64,000 nucleotides of DNA from Pollutimonas thiosulfatoxidans (GTDB lineage Bacteria > Pseudomonadota > Gammaproteobacteria > Burkholderiales > Burkholderiaceae_B). The stretch's first letter is position 1, and each line of letters starts with the position of its first letter. Position numbers and translations under genes: made by a program. Positions 52,053 through 61,020 of the stretch are shown one piece after another. Under the pieces are notes generated by a model that saw nothing but the letters and a program-made list of their open reading frames with translations, was not told where the DNA came from and did no database searches. Where the stretch lies: positions 434,001 to 498,000 of the forward strand of contig NZ_CP022987.1 of assembly GCF_004022565.1 (NCBI RefSeq), written 5' to 3'.

Positions 52053-53015
52053 ATGTCGCGACTAAAGCTGCCGTCCATCCCCTCATCGCAGATTACAGAC
52101 GAGACCGTGTGGCGTTCCCGGCGCCGGTGGCTGCAGCAAGCGGGCCTGGGGGCCGTGGCGATGGCAGGTGGTGCGCTGTGGCATGAAGGCTTGCGGGCAG
52201 AGCAGGTCGAGGGCGCGCTTCCTGCCACGCTTAACCCGGCTTATAGCTTGCCGGACAAGCCAACATCCGAAAAAGACATTACCTCGTACAACAACTTTTA
52301 CGAGTTCGGCACGGGCAAGACTGACCCCTTGAGCCATGCGGCCCGCATGCAGACCAGGCCCTGGACCCTCTCCATCGAAGGAGAAGTGGCCAAACCCTTC
52401 ACTATCGACCTGGACGACCTCCTGAAGCTTGCCACCATAGAGGAGCGCATTTACCGCTTGCGCTGCGTGGAAGCCTGGTCCATGGTCATTCCCTGGAACG
52501 GTTATGCGCTTTCCCATTTGCTGAAACGCGCCGAACCCACCGGCAACGCCAAATTTGTCCAGTTCGTCACGGCCACCCAACCCGAAAACATGCCGGGCCT
52601 ACGTTCGCGCATCATCGACTGGCCGTATCTCGAGGGCTTGCGCATGGACGAAGCCATGCACCCCCTGACGATGCTGGTGCTGGGCGTCTACGGCAAGCTT
52701 CTTCCGAATCAGAATGGCGCGCCGGTTCGACTGGCCGTGCCATGGAAATACGGTTTCAAGTCAGGCAAATCGCTGGTAAAGATTCGTGTGCTTGACCATA
52801 TGCCCGAAACCAGCTGGGCCGCCATCGCGCCCAACGAGTACGGCTTTTATGCCAACGTCAATCCCACCGTCGCGCATCCGCGCTGGAGCCAGGCTACCGA
52901 AAGACGCATTGGCGATGGCTTCTTCGCGCCCCGGGTCGAAACGCGTATGTTTAACGGCTATGCCGAGCAAGTGGCGTCCCTGTATACCGGTATGGACCTG
53001 GCTCGTTACTACTAG
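52053..53015 (+). CDS. msrP: Protein-methionine-sulfoxide reductase catalytic subunit MsrP
   Basis: Periplasmic molybdenum enzyme that repairs oxidised methionine in envelope proteins. From the ATG at 52053 (ribosome site AAGGAA) it has 320 residues. A twin-arginine signal SRRRWLQQAGLGAVAMAGG (about 24-42) directs folded export. The molybdopterin domain has the cofactor cysteine in YRLRCVEAWSMVIPW, and GAPVRLAVPWKYGFKSGKS. It is directly followed by its heme-membrane partner msrQ. A 25-codon upstream extension lacks support. Confidence 0.95.
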   Translation: MSRLKLPSIPSSQITDETVWRSRRRWLQQAGLGAVAMAGGALWHEGLRAEQVEGALPATLNPAYSLPDKPTSEKDITSYNNFYEFGTGKTDPLSHAARMQTRPWTLSIEGEVAKPFTIDLDDLLKLATIEERIYRLRCVEAWSMVIPWNGYALSHLLKRAEPTGNAKFVQFVTATQPENMPGLRSRIIDWPYLEGLRMDEAMHPLTMLVLGVYGKLLPNQNGAPVRLAVPWKYGFKSGKSLVKIRVLDHMPETSWAAIAPNEYGFYANVNPTVAHPRWSQATERRIGDGFFAPRVETRMFNGYAEQVASLYTGMDLARYY

Positions 53016-53624
53016 ATGGCCTCGCACTGGACGGCCGCCCAGGTGGGTCGCTACAAGCCGCTGGTTTTTTTGCTGTGCCTGTATCCCTTGCTGCGTTGGT
53101 TCTGGCTGGGCTTCTCGGACGGGCTAAGTGCCAATCCGGCGGAGTTCCTGATACGCTCTTCCGGCATTTGGGCACTGGTGGCTTTGGGCGCGACCCTGGC
53201 CATTACCCCGGTACGCCGTGCACTGGATCAGCCGGCCCTGGTCAGGTTGCGCCGCATGCTGGGGCTATTTGCCTTCTTCTACACCGTGCTTCATCTGTTG
53301 GGCTGGGCCTACTGGGAACGCGGGTGGTCCCTGGCCTCGATGTGGGACGACGTCGTCCAGCGCACTTTTATTACGATAGGCATGGTCGCCTTCGTGCCCA
53401 TGGTGGCGCTGGCGTTCACATCGACGCGCGGCTGGATACGCCGGCTGGGCCGCCGTTGGACTACATTGCACCGCAGCGTGTATGCCATCGCCGCCTTGTC
53501 GGTGTGGCATTTTTGGCTGGTCCGCGCTGGCAAGAACGACTTCTTCGACCCCTATATGTATGGCGCGGCCCTGGCCATCTTGTTGCTGGCACGCGTTTAT
53601 TTCTACTGGCGTCGGCCCCGCTAA
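53016..53624 (+). CDS. msrQ: Heme-binding membrane subunit MsrQ
   Basis: Passes electrons from the respiratory chain to MsrP. The 202-residue protein has six hydrophobic helices and the ferric-reductase-like histidines in FFYTVLHLLGWAYWE, TTLHRSVYAIA and SVWHFWLV that bind heme b. The ATG follows the msrP stop with no gap. It converges on the amidase gene with 9 bp between stops. Confidence 0.93.
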   Translation: MASHWTAAQVGRYKPLVFLLCLYPLLRWFWLGFSDGLSANPAEFLIRSSGIWALVALGATLAITPVRRALDQPALVRLRRMLGLFAFFYTVLHLLGWAYWERGWSLASMWDDVVQRTFITIGMVAFVPMVALAFTSTRGWIRRLGRRWTTLHRSVYAIAALSVWHFWLVRAGKNDFFDPYMYGAALAILLLARVYFYWRRPR

Positions 53625-53633
53625 GGATGGCGG

Positions 53634-54410
53634 TCAGGGCAGCGCTTTCAGTATCCCCAGCGTTTGTGCGTCGGGTTGGCCGGTGTAAGACTCAGGCCGG
53701 TAGTGCATCTGGAAAGCGGCGATGACATTGCGTGTGGCCTTGTCCAGCTTGTTGCTGGCAGGCACGGTATAGCCCACCCGTTGCAATTCGCGCTGTATCC
53801 AGGCTATATCGGGCAACCCTGTGCGCGAAAACTCCAGCTCGTGGTGGCGCGCCAGTTCTGGGTCGTACCAGCGTCCTATGCCCTGACGCGCCAGGGCTTC
53901 CCATGGAAATAGCGGGCCTGGGTCGATTTTGCGTTGCGGTGCAATGTCGCTGTGACCCACCACATTGAAGGCTTTGATCTGGTGTCTTTTGATGATGTCT
54001 TTCAGTAGCGCCGCCACGGTGCGCATCTGTGTCGGGTTGTAGGGTGCCCAGGTATTGTTTTCGTAGCCCGGGTTGACGATCTCGATACCGATGGACGCGC
54101 TGTTCAAATCTGTGCGTCCATACCAGGCGCTGACGCCCGCGTGCCAGGCGCGTCGGCTTTCATCGACCAACAGATACACATGTGGCCTGGGTTCGTCAGT
54201 GACCAAGTAGTGGCTGCTGACATTGCGCTCGGACAATGTCTTCAAGGAAGCTTCGTTGCCGGCAGATGTGTAGTGCAGAACCACGTATTCGACGCGGCTG
54301 TTCTGGCTGGTCGCCTGAATGCTGCGGTCGATATCGAGCTTGTCCGGAGAATAGCTCGCGCAGGCGGTCAGCGTAGCAAGTAGGGCGCAGGCAAGCAGTT
54401 TTTGCAGCAT
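53634..54410 (-). CDS. N-acetylmuramoyl-L-alanine amidase lipoprotein (AmiD-like)
   Basis: Murein amidase of the Amidase_2 (AmpD/AmiD) fold. From the ATG at 54410 it has 258 residues with a lipoprotein signal (LLATLTAC, lipid-bearing C17), so it is anchored in a membrane, most likely the outer one. Zinc ligands are H46 in VVLHYTSA and the histidine in VVGHSDIAPQRKIDPG. Residues about 190-258 are a peptidoglycan-binding domain (IQRELQRVGYTVPASNKLDKATRNVIAAFQ region). It starts 4 bp after the methyltransferase stop, third gene of maf-methyltransferase-amidase. Confidence 0.9.
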   Translation of the reverse strand: MLQKLLACALLATLTACASYSPDKLDIDRSIQATSQNSRVEYVVLHYTSAGNEASLKTLSERNVSSHYLVTDEPRPHVYLLVDESRRAWHAGVSAWYGRTDLNSASIGIEIVNPGYENNTWAPYNPTQMRTVAALLKDIIKRHQIKAFNVVGHSDIAPQRKIDPGPLFPWEALARQGIGRWYDPELARHHELEFSRTGLPDIAWIQRELQRVGYTVPASNKLDKATRNVIAAFQMHYRPESYTGQPDAQTLGILKALP

Positions 54411-54414
54411 ATGC

Positions 54415-55134
54415 CTAGCGCCCCGCCAGAAACAGGAAGATGGCGGGCTTCTTGGCCAGGTCGGGCGCCGGCAGCGACCTCCATTGCGCAATGGTGTGCG
54501 TCCGCAGCCATTCATCCGGCGTCGTCAGGGAACGGGCAACGCAAAGTCGGGTGTCTGGGCGCAGAGTCAGTTTAAGCGCTTCGAACATCGCCTCGTTGCG
54601 ATAGGGGGTTTCAATCAGGATTTGCGTCTGCAGCAACTTTTGCGAGGCGGTCTCCCATGCCTTCAATCGCTTGGCACGGTCCGCGGCGTCCACTGGCGCG
54701 TAGCCATGAAAGGTAAAGCGCTGGCCGTCCAGCCCGCTGCCCATCAGGCTTAACAGTATGGATGACGGCCCCACCCAGGGCGCCACCCGTATGCCCATGG
54801 TGTGCGCCTGCGCGACGACCTTGGCGCCCGGGTCGGCCACTGCGGGGCAACCTGCCTCGGATACCAGGCCGATTTCGCCACCGTCCAGCAGCGGCTTGAT
54901 CCAGGCTTTGATCTGGGCGGCGTCGACCTTGTCTGTCAGGGTGTGGATGGTGATCTCCTGCAGCGGGCCCTGCGTTCCGACTGCCTTCAGGAAGGCACGC
55001 GCGGTCTTGGCGTTCTCGGCGATATAAGTGTTCAGCCGCCCGGCCAGGGCCTGCACTTCCGGCGGCAGCCATCGTTCCGGAGGAGAATCGCCCATGCCCA
55101 CGGGTATCAGATGCAAGACTCCTGCTGATTTCAC
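54415..55134 (-). CDS. RsmI-like SAM-dependent methyltransferase (tetrapyrrole methylase fold)
   Basis: A 239-residue protein from the GTG at 55134 that overlaps the maf stop (GTGA). It opens with GVLHLIPVGMGDSPPERWLPP and contains IGLVSEAGCPAVADPGAKVV and GPSSILLSLMGSGLDGQRFTFHGYAP, matching the RsmI (16S rRNA 2'-O-ribose methyltransferase) family, but it is shorter than true RsmI and has a divergent start, so a paralogue with another substrate is likely. A further 88 codons upstream are open but lie inside maf on the same strand and are rejected. Confidence 0.85.
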   Translation of the reverse strand: MKSAGVLHLIPVGMGDSPPERWLPPEVQALAGRLNTYIAENAKTARAFLKAVGTQGPLQEITIHTLTDKVDAAQIKAWIKPLLDGGEIGLVSEAGCPAVADPGAKVVAQAHTMGIRVAPWVGPSSILLSLMGSGLDGQRFTFHGYAPVDAADRAKRLKAWETASQKLLQTQILIETPYRNEAMFEALKLTLRPDTRLCVARSLTTPDEWLRTHTIAQWRSLPAPDLAKKPAIFLFLAGR

Positions 55135-55712
55135 GACTGCTCCAGTAAAGGGTTGACTCCGAAGCCGCGCAGCATGCGCGCCAACGCGATCAAGGGTAGG
55201 CCAATAATGGCGGTAGGGTCGTCGGACTGCATGCTTTCCATCAGCGTAATGCCTATACCCTCGGCCTTGGCGCTGCCTGCGGTGTCGTAGGGTTGCTCGC
55301 GCTGCAGGTAGTTGACGATCTCGACCTCGGTAAGCTGGCGAAAGCGACACAAGGTCAGTATGTTGTCGACTTCGGTGCGCTGGCCGTTTGTTACGCACAG
55401 GCCGCTGTGAAATTCTACTGTCCGGCCGCTAAGCTGTCCAAGCTGGCTTCTTGCCGCCTCGAAGCCGCCCGGTTTGCCGATAGGCCTGCCGTCGAAGTTG
55501 GCCACTTGGTCTGCGCCGATAACGATGGCGCCAGGATGGGCGTCCGACACAGCCAGGGCCTTGGCCATCGACAGGCGCAAAGCCAGCTGGCCGGGTGTTT
55601 CGTCAGCCAGGGGTGTCTCGTCGATATCGGGCGACACGCAGCTAAAGGGCAGGCCGAAACGTTCGAGCATGCTGCGGCGGTAGGAAGAACTTGAGGCTAA
55701 GATGAGACGCAT
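55131..55712 (-). CDS. Maf-like nucleotide pyrophosphatase (YceF type)
   Basis: Hydrolyses non-canonical nucleoside triphosphates. The 193-residue protein starts LILASSSSYRRSMLERFGLPF, with the catalytic aspartate in VIGADQVA and GKPGGFEAARSQL. The pattern SSSSYRRSML and the position opposite yceD-rpmF-plsX suggest the YceF subgroup, which prefers 7-methyl-GTP; this is by analogy with E. coli, where yceF is divergent from yceD-rpmF. Here too the gene is divergent from yceD, with 119 bp between starts. Confidence 0.9.
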   Translation of the reverse strand: MRLILASSSSYRRSMLERFGLPFSCVSPDIDETPLADETPGQLALRLSMAKALAVSDAHPGAIVIGADQVANFDGRPIGKPGGFEAARSQLGQLSGRTVEFHSGLCVTNGQRTEVDNILTLCRFRQLTEVEIVNYLQREQPYDTAGSAKAEGIGITLMESMQSDDPTAIIGLPLIALARMLRGFGVNPLLEQS

Positions 55713-55831
55713 AGGTAACGTTGAGTAGTTGGGTTTGACTGTAAATGGCGGAACACGGTATTATCTAATGTTTTCTTTATGCCCGAAAGCTAGTCTAGTA
55801 TTTGACAAGCACTGGCTGTAAGTGAAAAGAC

Positions 55832-56410
55832 ATGGAAGCCGATATGGAACCCTTGGGTAGGGCTGAAACCCCGAATGAAAACCCGAGCAGGGATGTAAGC
55901 TACGTAGATACCTATGTGCTTACTAGAACTGGCCACGAGGTAAGTGGCCAGACGCCGATTTCCAGCTTTGAGCGTTTGATTGAAGATTTACCCGAGCAGC
56001 CCGCCAGTCAGGTATCGTGGTCGGTGAAGGGTGAGATCGACCCGCACGGCAGGCATTTTCTTCGATTGTCCGTGCAGGCGGTGCCGGTGCTGGAATGCCA
56101 GCGTTGCCTGCAGCCGCTACCCTGGCCGGTCGACGCAGAAAACCGCCTTCGCATTGTCAAGTCCGAAGCCGATCTGGACGACGAAGGCAGCCAGGACACC
56201 GAGGCCGAAGACATGGTCGAGCGTATCGTAGGTTCGCCACGACTGGATGTGCTGGAATTGGTCGAGGACGAGATCATCCTGGGGCTGCCTTATGTGCCCA
56301 AGCACGATGTCTGTCCGTCGTTGCCCGAGGCCCTTGCAACGCAAGAGCCCGAGCCGGACGAGGCCGAACCCTCGCCGTTTGCGGTGTTGAACCAGCTTAA
56401 GAAAGATTGA
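55832..56410 (+). CDS. yceD: YceD family protein (DUF177), 23S rRNA accumulation protein
   Basis: A 192-residue acidic protein with the family core ECQRCLQPLPWPVDAENRLRI and DVLELVEDEIILGLPYVPKHD...C. The paired cysteines CQRC and the later DVC may bind a metal. In E. coli the protein is needed for normal 23S rRNA levels; its activity is not known in detail. A second ATG at 55844 is possible. It precedes rpmF by 63 bp, a nearly universal pair. Confidence 0.9.
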   Translation: MEADMEPLGRAETPNENPSRDVSYVDTYVLTRTGHEVSGQTPISSFERLIEDLPEQPASQVSWSVKGEIDPHGRHFLRLSVQAVPVLECQRCLQPLPWPVDAENRLRIVKSEADLDDEGSQDTEAEDMVERIVGSPRLDVLELVEDEIILGLPYVPKHDVCPSLPEALATQEPEPDEAEPSPFAVLNQLKKD

Positions 56411-56473
56411 ATTTTTACGAACTTAACTTGCGGGACTATCGCGTACAATAGCGACCCGTTATCAGGAGTCATC

Positions 56474-56656
56474 ATGGCCGTACAGCAAAACAAAAAGAGC
56501 CCGTCCAAGCGTGGTATGCATCGTTCGCACGATTTCATCACGACGCCCCCGACGGCAATCGAACCGACAACGGGCGAACTGCACCTGCGTCACCACATCA
56601 GCCCCAACGGTATCTACCGCGGCCGTAAAGTGCTCAAAACCAAAAACGACGAGTAA
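56474..56656 (+). CDS. rpmF: 50S ribosomal protein L32
   Basis: The 60-residue basic protein opens MAVQQNKKSPSKRGMHRSHD, the L32 signature, and ends with GIYRGRKVLKTKNDE. It lacks the CxxC zinc ribbon found in some L32 proteins, so it is the zinc-free form. A good AGGAG ribosome site precedes the ATG. plsX follows after 49 bp. Confidence 0.97.
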   Translation: MAVQQNKKSPSKRGMHRSHDFITTPPTAIEPTTGELHLRHHISPNGIYRGRKVLKTKNDE

Positions 56657-56705
56657 TCGTCTACTGTTGCGATCTCGCCATAAAACGCTATAGATTGCGC
56701 ACTTG

Positions 56706-57788
56706 ATGTCGACACCCGAAATCCGTATCGCCGTTGATTGCATGGGCGGCGATTTTGGCCTGCCTGTGACGGTGCCGGCCGCTCATCAATTTGCCCGGCA
56801 ACACCCCGATACGCGATTCCTGTTGGCGGGACATGCTGCGGATATCGAGTCGGCACTGGCAAAGCTGGGCGGACCCGATCGCGACTGGTACGAGATACTG
56901 CCGGCGACCGAGGTCGTCACCATGGCCGATTCTGTAGAAGTCGCCTTGCGGCGCAAGAAAGACTCATCCATGCGGGTGGCAGTCCAGGCTGTCAAGGACG
57001 GCCGGGCAGACGCCTGTATTTCGGCGGGCAACACCGGTGCATGGATGGCGATATCGCGCTATTTGCTCAAGACGCTGGATGGCATCGACCGCCCGGCTAT
57101 TGCCACGTCCATTCCCAATCAGAAGGGTGGTGCCACCACCATGCTCGACCTGGGCGCCAACGTCGATTGCTCTGCCGAGCATTTGCTGCAGTTTGCCATC
57201 ATGGGTTCGGCACTGGCATCGCGCGTTGATCGTCATAAGCAGCCCACCATAGGCTTGCTCAACATCGGCGAAGAAGTCATCAAGGGTAATGAAGTCGTCA
57301 AGCAGGCGGCCGAACTGCTGCGCAACAGCGGTTTGAACTTTTATGGCAACGTCGAGGGCGACGATATTTGCAAGGGTACTGTCGACGTCATCGTTTGCGA
57401 TGGTTTTGTGGGCAATGTCGTGCTCAAGTCCATCGAGGGGGTTGCCAAGATGGTCGCCACCATGATGCGTGCCGAGTTCAAGCGCGATGCCTTGTCCCTG
57501 ACTGCCGGCCTGTTGGCCACGCCGGTGTTGAACCGTCTGCGAGACCGCGTCGATAACCGTCGTTATAATGGCGCCGCCCTGCTGGGGCTGCGCGGCATCG
57601 TCATCAAGAGCCATGGCTCTGCCGATGCCTATGCTTACGGCTATGCGCTGGCACGCGCCCGAGAGGCCGTGCAGAATGGGCTGCTTGATGGTACAACAAG
57701 CGCCATTGATCGTCTTCGCCAAAGCCTGCTGGCTGCGGCCGCGCAATCGGCGAAGCTCACCAACCAAACATCTGATCCTGCGCCATAG
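56706..57788 (+). CDS. plsX: Phosphate acyltransferase PlsX
   Basis: Makes acyl-phosphate from acyl-ACP for the first step of phospholipid synthesis. The 360-residue protein has IAVDCMGGDFG at the N-terminus, AGNTGAWMAISRYLL, GVALP-like IATSIPNQKGG, LGANVDCSAEHLLQFA, GNVVLKSIEGVAKM and NGAALLGLRGIVIKSHGSADA. The ATG at 56706 is preferred to the adjacent TTG. It leads the fatty-acid gene run and follows rpmF, the usual order. Confidence 0.95.
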   Translation: MSTPEIRIAVDCMGGDFGLPVTVPAAHQFARQHPDTRFLLAGHAADIESALAKLGGPDRDWYEILPATEVVTMADSVEVALRRKKDSSMRVAVQAVKDGRADACISAGNTGAWMAISRYLLKTLDGIDRPAIATSIPNQKGGATTMLDLGANVDCSAEHLLQFAIMGSALASRVDRHKQPTIGLLNIGEEVIKGNEVVKQAAELLRNSGLNFYGNVEGDDICKGTVDVIVCDGFVGNVVLKSIEGVAKMVATMMRAEFKRDALSLTAGLLATPVLNRLRDRVDNRRYNGAALLGLRGIVIKSHGSADAYAYGYALARAREAVQNGLLDGTTSAIDRLRQSLLAAAAQSAKLTNQTSDPAP

Positions 57789-57808
57789 CCAGGTATCTGG
57801 AAGCTACT

Positions 57809-58783
57809 ATGCCTTATGCCAAGATAATAGGGTCGGGTGGGTATTTACCGCCCCGAGTCGTGTCCAACGACGATCTCGCCGCCGATCTCGCGACGCGGCA
57901 GATCCAGACTTCGCATTCTTGGATCGTAGAGCGTACCGGCATCCACCAACGCCACCTTGCTGATCCGGGCGTGACGACCAGTCAGCTTGCCACCCATGCC
58001 GCCAGGGCGGCGATGGATATGGCGGGCGTGACGGCCGACGACATCGATCTGATTATCGTCGCCACTTCCACACCTGATTTCGTGTTTCCAAGCACAGCCT
58101 GCCTGGTGCAGGCGCAATTGGGCGCCAAGGGTGGGGCGGCCTTTGACGTCCAGGCCGTGTGTAGCGGTTTTGTTTATGCATTGACCACCGCCGACGCATT
58201 TATTCAGGCCGGCAGGGCCAAAACCGCCCTGGTTATCGGCGCCGAGGTCTTCTCCAGTATTCTGGATTGGAACGATCGCAGCACTTGCGTGCTCTTTGGT
58301 GATGGCGCGGGTGCCGTTGTGCTGCAAGCATCCGACGAGCCGGGCATCCTTGCCGCTCAGTTGAATGCCGATGGCAGCCAAATGAAGATTCTGTGTGCGG
58401 CGGGCAACGTCGCTCATGGCGAGGTCGTGGGCGACCCCTTCCTGCGCATGGATGGGCAGGCGGTATTCAAGCTCGCGGTCACCTCGTTGACCAAATCAGC
58501 GCAAGACGTCTGTGAACAGGCCGGCATGGAAGTCGCCGATGTCGACTGGCTGGTTCCTCATCAGGCCAATGTGCGCATCATCAATTTCCTCGGGCGTCGC
58601 CTGAGCGTTCCCGACGACAAAGTCATTGTGACAGTCGATAAGCATGCCAATACGTCGGCCGCCAGTGTGCCGCTAGCCCTGGATGTCGCGCTGCGCGATG
58701 GCCGCATCAAGAAGGGCGACACTGTCCTGATGCAAGGTGTGGGCGGTGGATTCACGTGGGGCTCGGTGCTGGCGCGTATGTAA
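57809..58783 (+). CDS. fabH: 3-oxoacyl-ACP synthase III FabH
   Basis: Starts fatty acid synthesis by condensing acetyl-CoA with malonyl-ACP. The 324-residue thiolase-fold enzyme has the catalytic triad C118 (DVQAVCSGF), histidine in VPHQAN and asparagine in KHANTSAAS, and the closing GVGGGFTWGSVL. The start region KIIGSGGYLPPRVVSN and RTGI are typical. A GGAAG ribosome site precedes the ATG. It lies 20 bp after plsX. Confidence 0.96.
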   Translation: MPYAKIIGSGGYLPPRVVSNDDLAADLATRQIQTSHSWIVERTGIHQRHLADPGVTTSQLATHAARAAMDMAGVTADDIDLIIVATSTPDFVFPSTACLVQAQLGAKGGAAFDVQAVCSGFVYALTTADAFIQAGRAKTALVIGAEVFSSILDWNDRSTCVLFGDGAGAVVLQASDEPGILAAQLNADGSQMKILCAAGNVAHGEVVGDPFLRMDGQAVFKLAVTSLTKSAQDVCEQAGMEVADVDWLVPHQANVRIINFLGRRLSVPDDKVIVTVDKHANTSAASVPLALDVALRDGRIKKGDTVLMQGVGGGFTWGSVLARM

Positions 58784-58804
58784 GTCATCACGGACCTTGA
58801 AACT

Positions 58805-59737
58805 ATGAAAATTGCATTTGTCTTTCCCGGCCAGGGATCGCAGTCGGTCGGCATGCTCGATGCCTGGGCGGGCAATGCCGCGGTTGACCGCGTGCTTGTG
58901 GAGGCCTCCGATGCCTTGGGGCAGGATCTAGGCGCCTTGATCTCCGGCGGGCCCGCCGAAGAACTGAATCTCACCACCAATACGCAGCCCGTCATGCTGA
59001 CGGCCGCAGTGGCCATGTACCGCGCCTGGCTGGACGCGGGGGGCTTGCCGCCTGCACTGGTCGCCGGCCATAGCCTGGGTGAGTATTCGGCGCTGGCCGC
59101 TGCGGGGGCAATCAGTTTGCAGGATGCTGTTCGAGTAGTGCGTATACGGGCCGATGCCATGCAGGCCGCCGTGCCTGTGGGCACCGGCGGCATGGCGGCC
59201 ATACTGGGGCTGGACGACGATGTCGTGCGCGATATCTGTGCGCAGGCTGCCCAGGGACAGGTCGTCGAAGCGGTCAACTTCAATGCCCCGGCTCAAGTCG
59301 TGATCGCGGGTCATAAGCAGGCGGTGGAGCGTGCATGCGAGCTGGCAAAGTCCCAAGGCGCCAAGCGCGCCCTGATGCTGCAGGTCTCCGCGCCTTTCCA
59401 TTCCAGCCTGCTTCAGCCCGCCGCGCAGGTGCTGAAACAGGCGCTGGCGGCCATAGACATCAAGTCGCCGGCGATTCCGCTGATCAATAACGTGGATGTC
59501 GCCACGACGTCGGACAGCGACGCCATACGCGATGCCCTGGTCCGCCAGGCGTGGCATCCCGTGCGCTGGGTCGAGACCATACAAGCCATGAAGGCGCAGG
59601 GTGTGACTCATGTCGTCGAGTGCGGTCCGGGCAAGGTGCTCGCAGGCTTGACCAAACGCATAGACCGGGATCTGGTCGGACTGGCCATTACGGATACGGC
59701 TACGCTGCAGTCAGCGTTGGACACTTTACAAGGATAG
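58805..59737 (+). CDS. fabD: Malonyl-CoA-ACP transacylase FabD
   Basis: Loads malonate onto acyl carrier protein. The 310-residue enzyme has FVFPGQGSQSVGM near the start, the nucleophile S90 in AGHSLGEYSALA, the arginine in RVVRIRADAMQ, and the catalytic histidine in VSAPFHSSLL. It lies 21 bp after fabH and 4 bp before fabG. Confidence 0.96.
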   Translation: MKIAFVFPGQGSQSVGMLDAWAGNAAVDRVLVEASDALGQDLGALISGGPAEELNLTTNTQPVMLTAAVAMYRAWLDAGGLPPALVAGHSLGEYSALAAAGAISLQDAVRVVRIRADAMQAAVPVGTGGMAAILGLDDDVVRDICAQAAQGQVVEAVNFNAPAQVVIAGHKQAVERACELAKSQGAKRALMLQVSAPFHSSLLQPAAQVLKQALAAIDIKSPAIPLINNVDVATTSDSDAIRDALVRQAWHPVRWVETIQAMKAQGVTHVVECGPGKVLAGLTKRIDRDLVGLAITDTATLQSALDTLQG

Positions 59738-59741
59738 GGTT

Positions 59742-60485
59742 ATGGACAACAAACCGCTGGAGGGCAAGCTTGCCCTGGTTACGGGCGCTACGCGCGGTAT
59801 CGGCAAGGCCATCGCACTAGAACTGGCTACCCAGGGCGCCACGGTGGTCGGCACAGCAACATCCGAGGCCGGTGCGGTGTCGATCAGCGATATGCTGGCC
59901 GACTTGGGCGGACGCGGTGTGGTGCTGGACGTCAATGACGTGGACGCTTGCGAGGCCCTTATCCACGAGCTGGCGCAAGGCAACGGCGGCCCGCAAATCC
60001 TGGTGAACAATGCCGGCATTACCCGCGACAACCTGGCCATGCGCATGAAAGACGACGACTGGGACGCAGTGGTGGAAACCAATCTATCGGCGGTCTTTCG
60101 GCTGTCGCGAGCGGCCATCAAGCCCATGATGAAGGCCCGCTGGGGGCGCATCATCAATATAACTTCTGTGATTGGCTCCACGGGCAATCCGGGCCAAGCC
60201 AATTATGCCGCCGCCAAGGCCGGCGTGGCGGGCATGGGGCGTGCTCTTGCGCGTGAACTGGGTAGCCGCAATATCACAGTCAATTGCGTGGCTCCGGGGT
60301 TCATCGAAACCGACATGACCCGCGCTCTTAACGAAACCCAGACGGCGGCTATTCTTACCCAGATCCCTTTAGGGCGCATGGGTTCGGCTACCGACGTGGC
60401 ATGCGCCGTAAGCTTTTTGGCCGGTCCGCAGGCCGGCTACATCACAGGGACTACCCTGCACGTGAACGGCGGGATGTACATGTAA
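59742..60485 (+). CDS. fabG: 3-oxoacyl-ACP reductase FabG
   Basis: NADPH-dependent reductase of the elongation cycle. The 247-residue short-chain dehydrogenase has the cofactor loop TGATRGIGKAI (15-25), NNAG (89-92), and the triad S142, Y155 and K159 (ITSVIGS, YAAAK). GGMYM at the C-terminus is the standard FabG end. An AAGGA ribosome site precedes the ATG. A weak 6-bp hairpin (60496-60513) followed by T-rich sequence lies downstream and may reduce read-through into acpP. Confidence 0.96.
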   Translation: MDNKPLEGKLALVTGATRGIGKAIALELATQGATVVGTATSEAGAVSISDMLADLGGRGVVLDVNDVDACEALIHELAQGNGGPQILVNNAGITRDNLAMRMKDDDWDAVVETNLSAVFRLSRAAIKPMMKARWGRIINITSVIGSTGNPGQANYAAAKAGVAGMGRALARELGSRNITVNCVAPGFIETDMTRALNETQTAAILTQIPLGRMGSATDVACAVSFLAGPQAGYITGTTLHVNGGMYM

Positions 60486-60590
60486 CTGCCGGACATACCC
60501 CTGCGTTGGGGTAAAATCTTTTGTTTTCGCCCAATGGCGGTATTACTGTTTTTTTTATCATAGCCAGCACCATTACCAATTTCGTTTGGC

Positions 60591-60596
60591 TATAAT
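60591..60596 (+). promoter_or_regulatory. Candidate acpP promoter -10 element
   Basis: A perfect TATAAT lies 31 bp before the acpP ATG in an AT-rich stretch. No convincing -35 hexamer is found at 16-18 bp, so only the -10 element is proposed. A private promoter fits the high expression that acyl carrier protein needs. Confidence 0.5.
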
Positions 60597-60627
60597 TCGC
60601 GGGAATTTTCCCCACTTGGAGATCTGC

Positions 60628-60867
60628 ATGGAAAGCATCGAACAGCGCGTCAAGAAGATCGTCGCTGAACAACTTGGCGTTAATGAAGCCGAGATCAAGA
60701 ACGAATCTTCCTTCCTTGACGACCTCGGTGCCGATTCGCTCGATATGGTCGAGCTCGTGATGGCACTCGAAGACGAATTCGAAACCGAGATTCCGGACGA
60801 AGAAGCCGAGAAAATCACGACGGTTCAGCAAGCTGTTGATTACATCACGTCGCACAGCAAGCAGTAA
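60628..60867 (+). CDS. acpP: Acyl carrier protein
   Basis: Carries growing acyl chains on a phosphopantetheine arm. The 79-residue acidic protein has the attachment serine S37 in DDLGADSLDMVELVMALE. The ATG at 60628 is preceded by TTGGAGA as ribosome site; a longer open frame from 60586 includes the putative promoter and is rejected. fabF follows after 153 bp, which is typical. Confidence 0.98.
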   Translation: MESIEQRVKKIVAEQLGVNEAEIKNESSFLDDLGADSLDMVELVMALEDEFETEIPDEEAEKITTVQQAVDYITSHSKQ

Positions 60868-61020
60868 TTTCAATGTGTGGGTGCGGCGCTCCGGTTACGC
60901 TGCCACACCCCAAAGCGGTTTATTGGTATAGGCACGCTGCTTGGCCAAATTCTCATCGGAGTTTGGCGTCGCATTGCGTCTATTCGCATTAAGCCGCTTT
61001 TTTATTTTTAGGAGTCATCC

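Noticed and set aside
56430..56451. TTGCGG and TACAAT upstream of rpmF as a promoter
   Set aside because: The spacer is only 10 bp, so a sigma-70 promoter is not supported.
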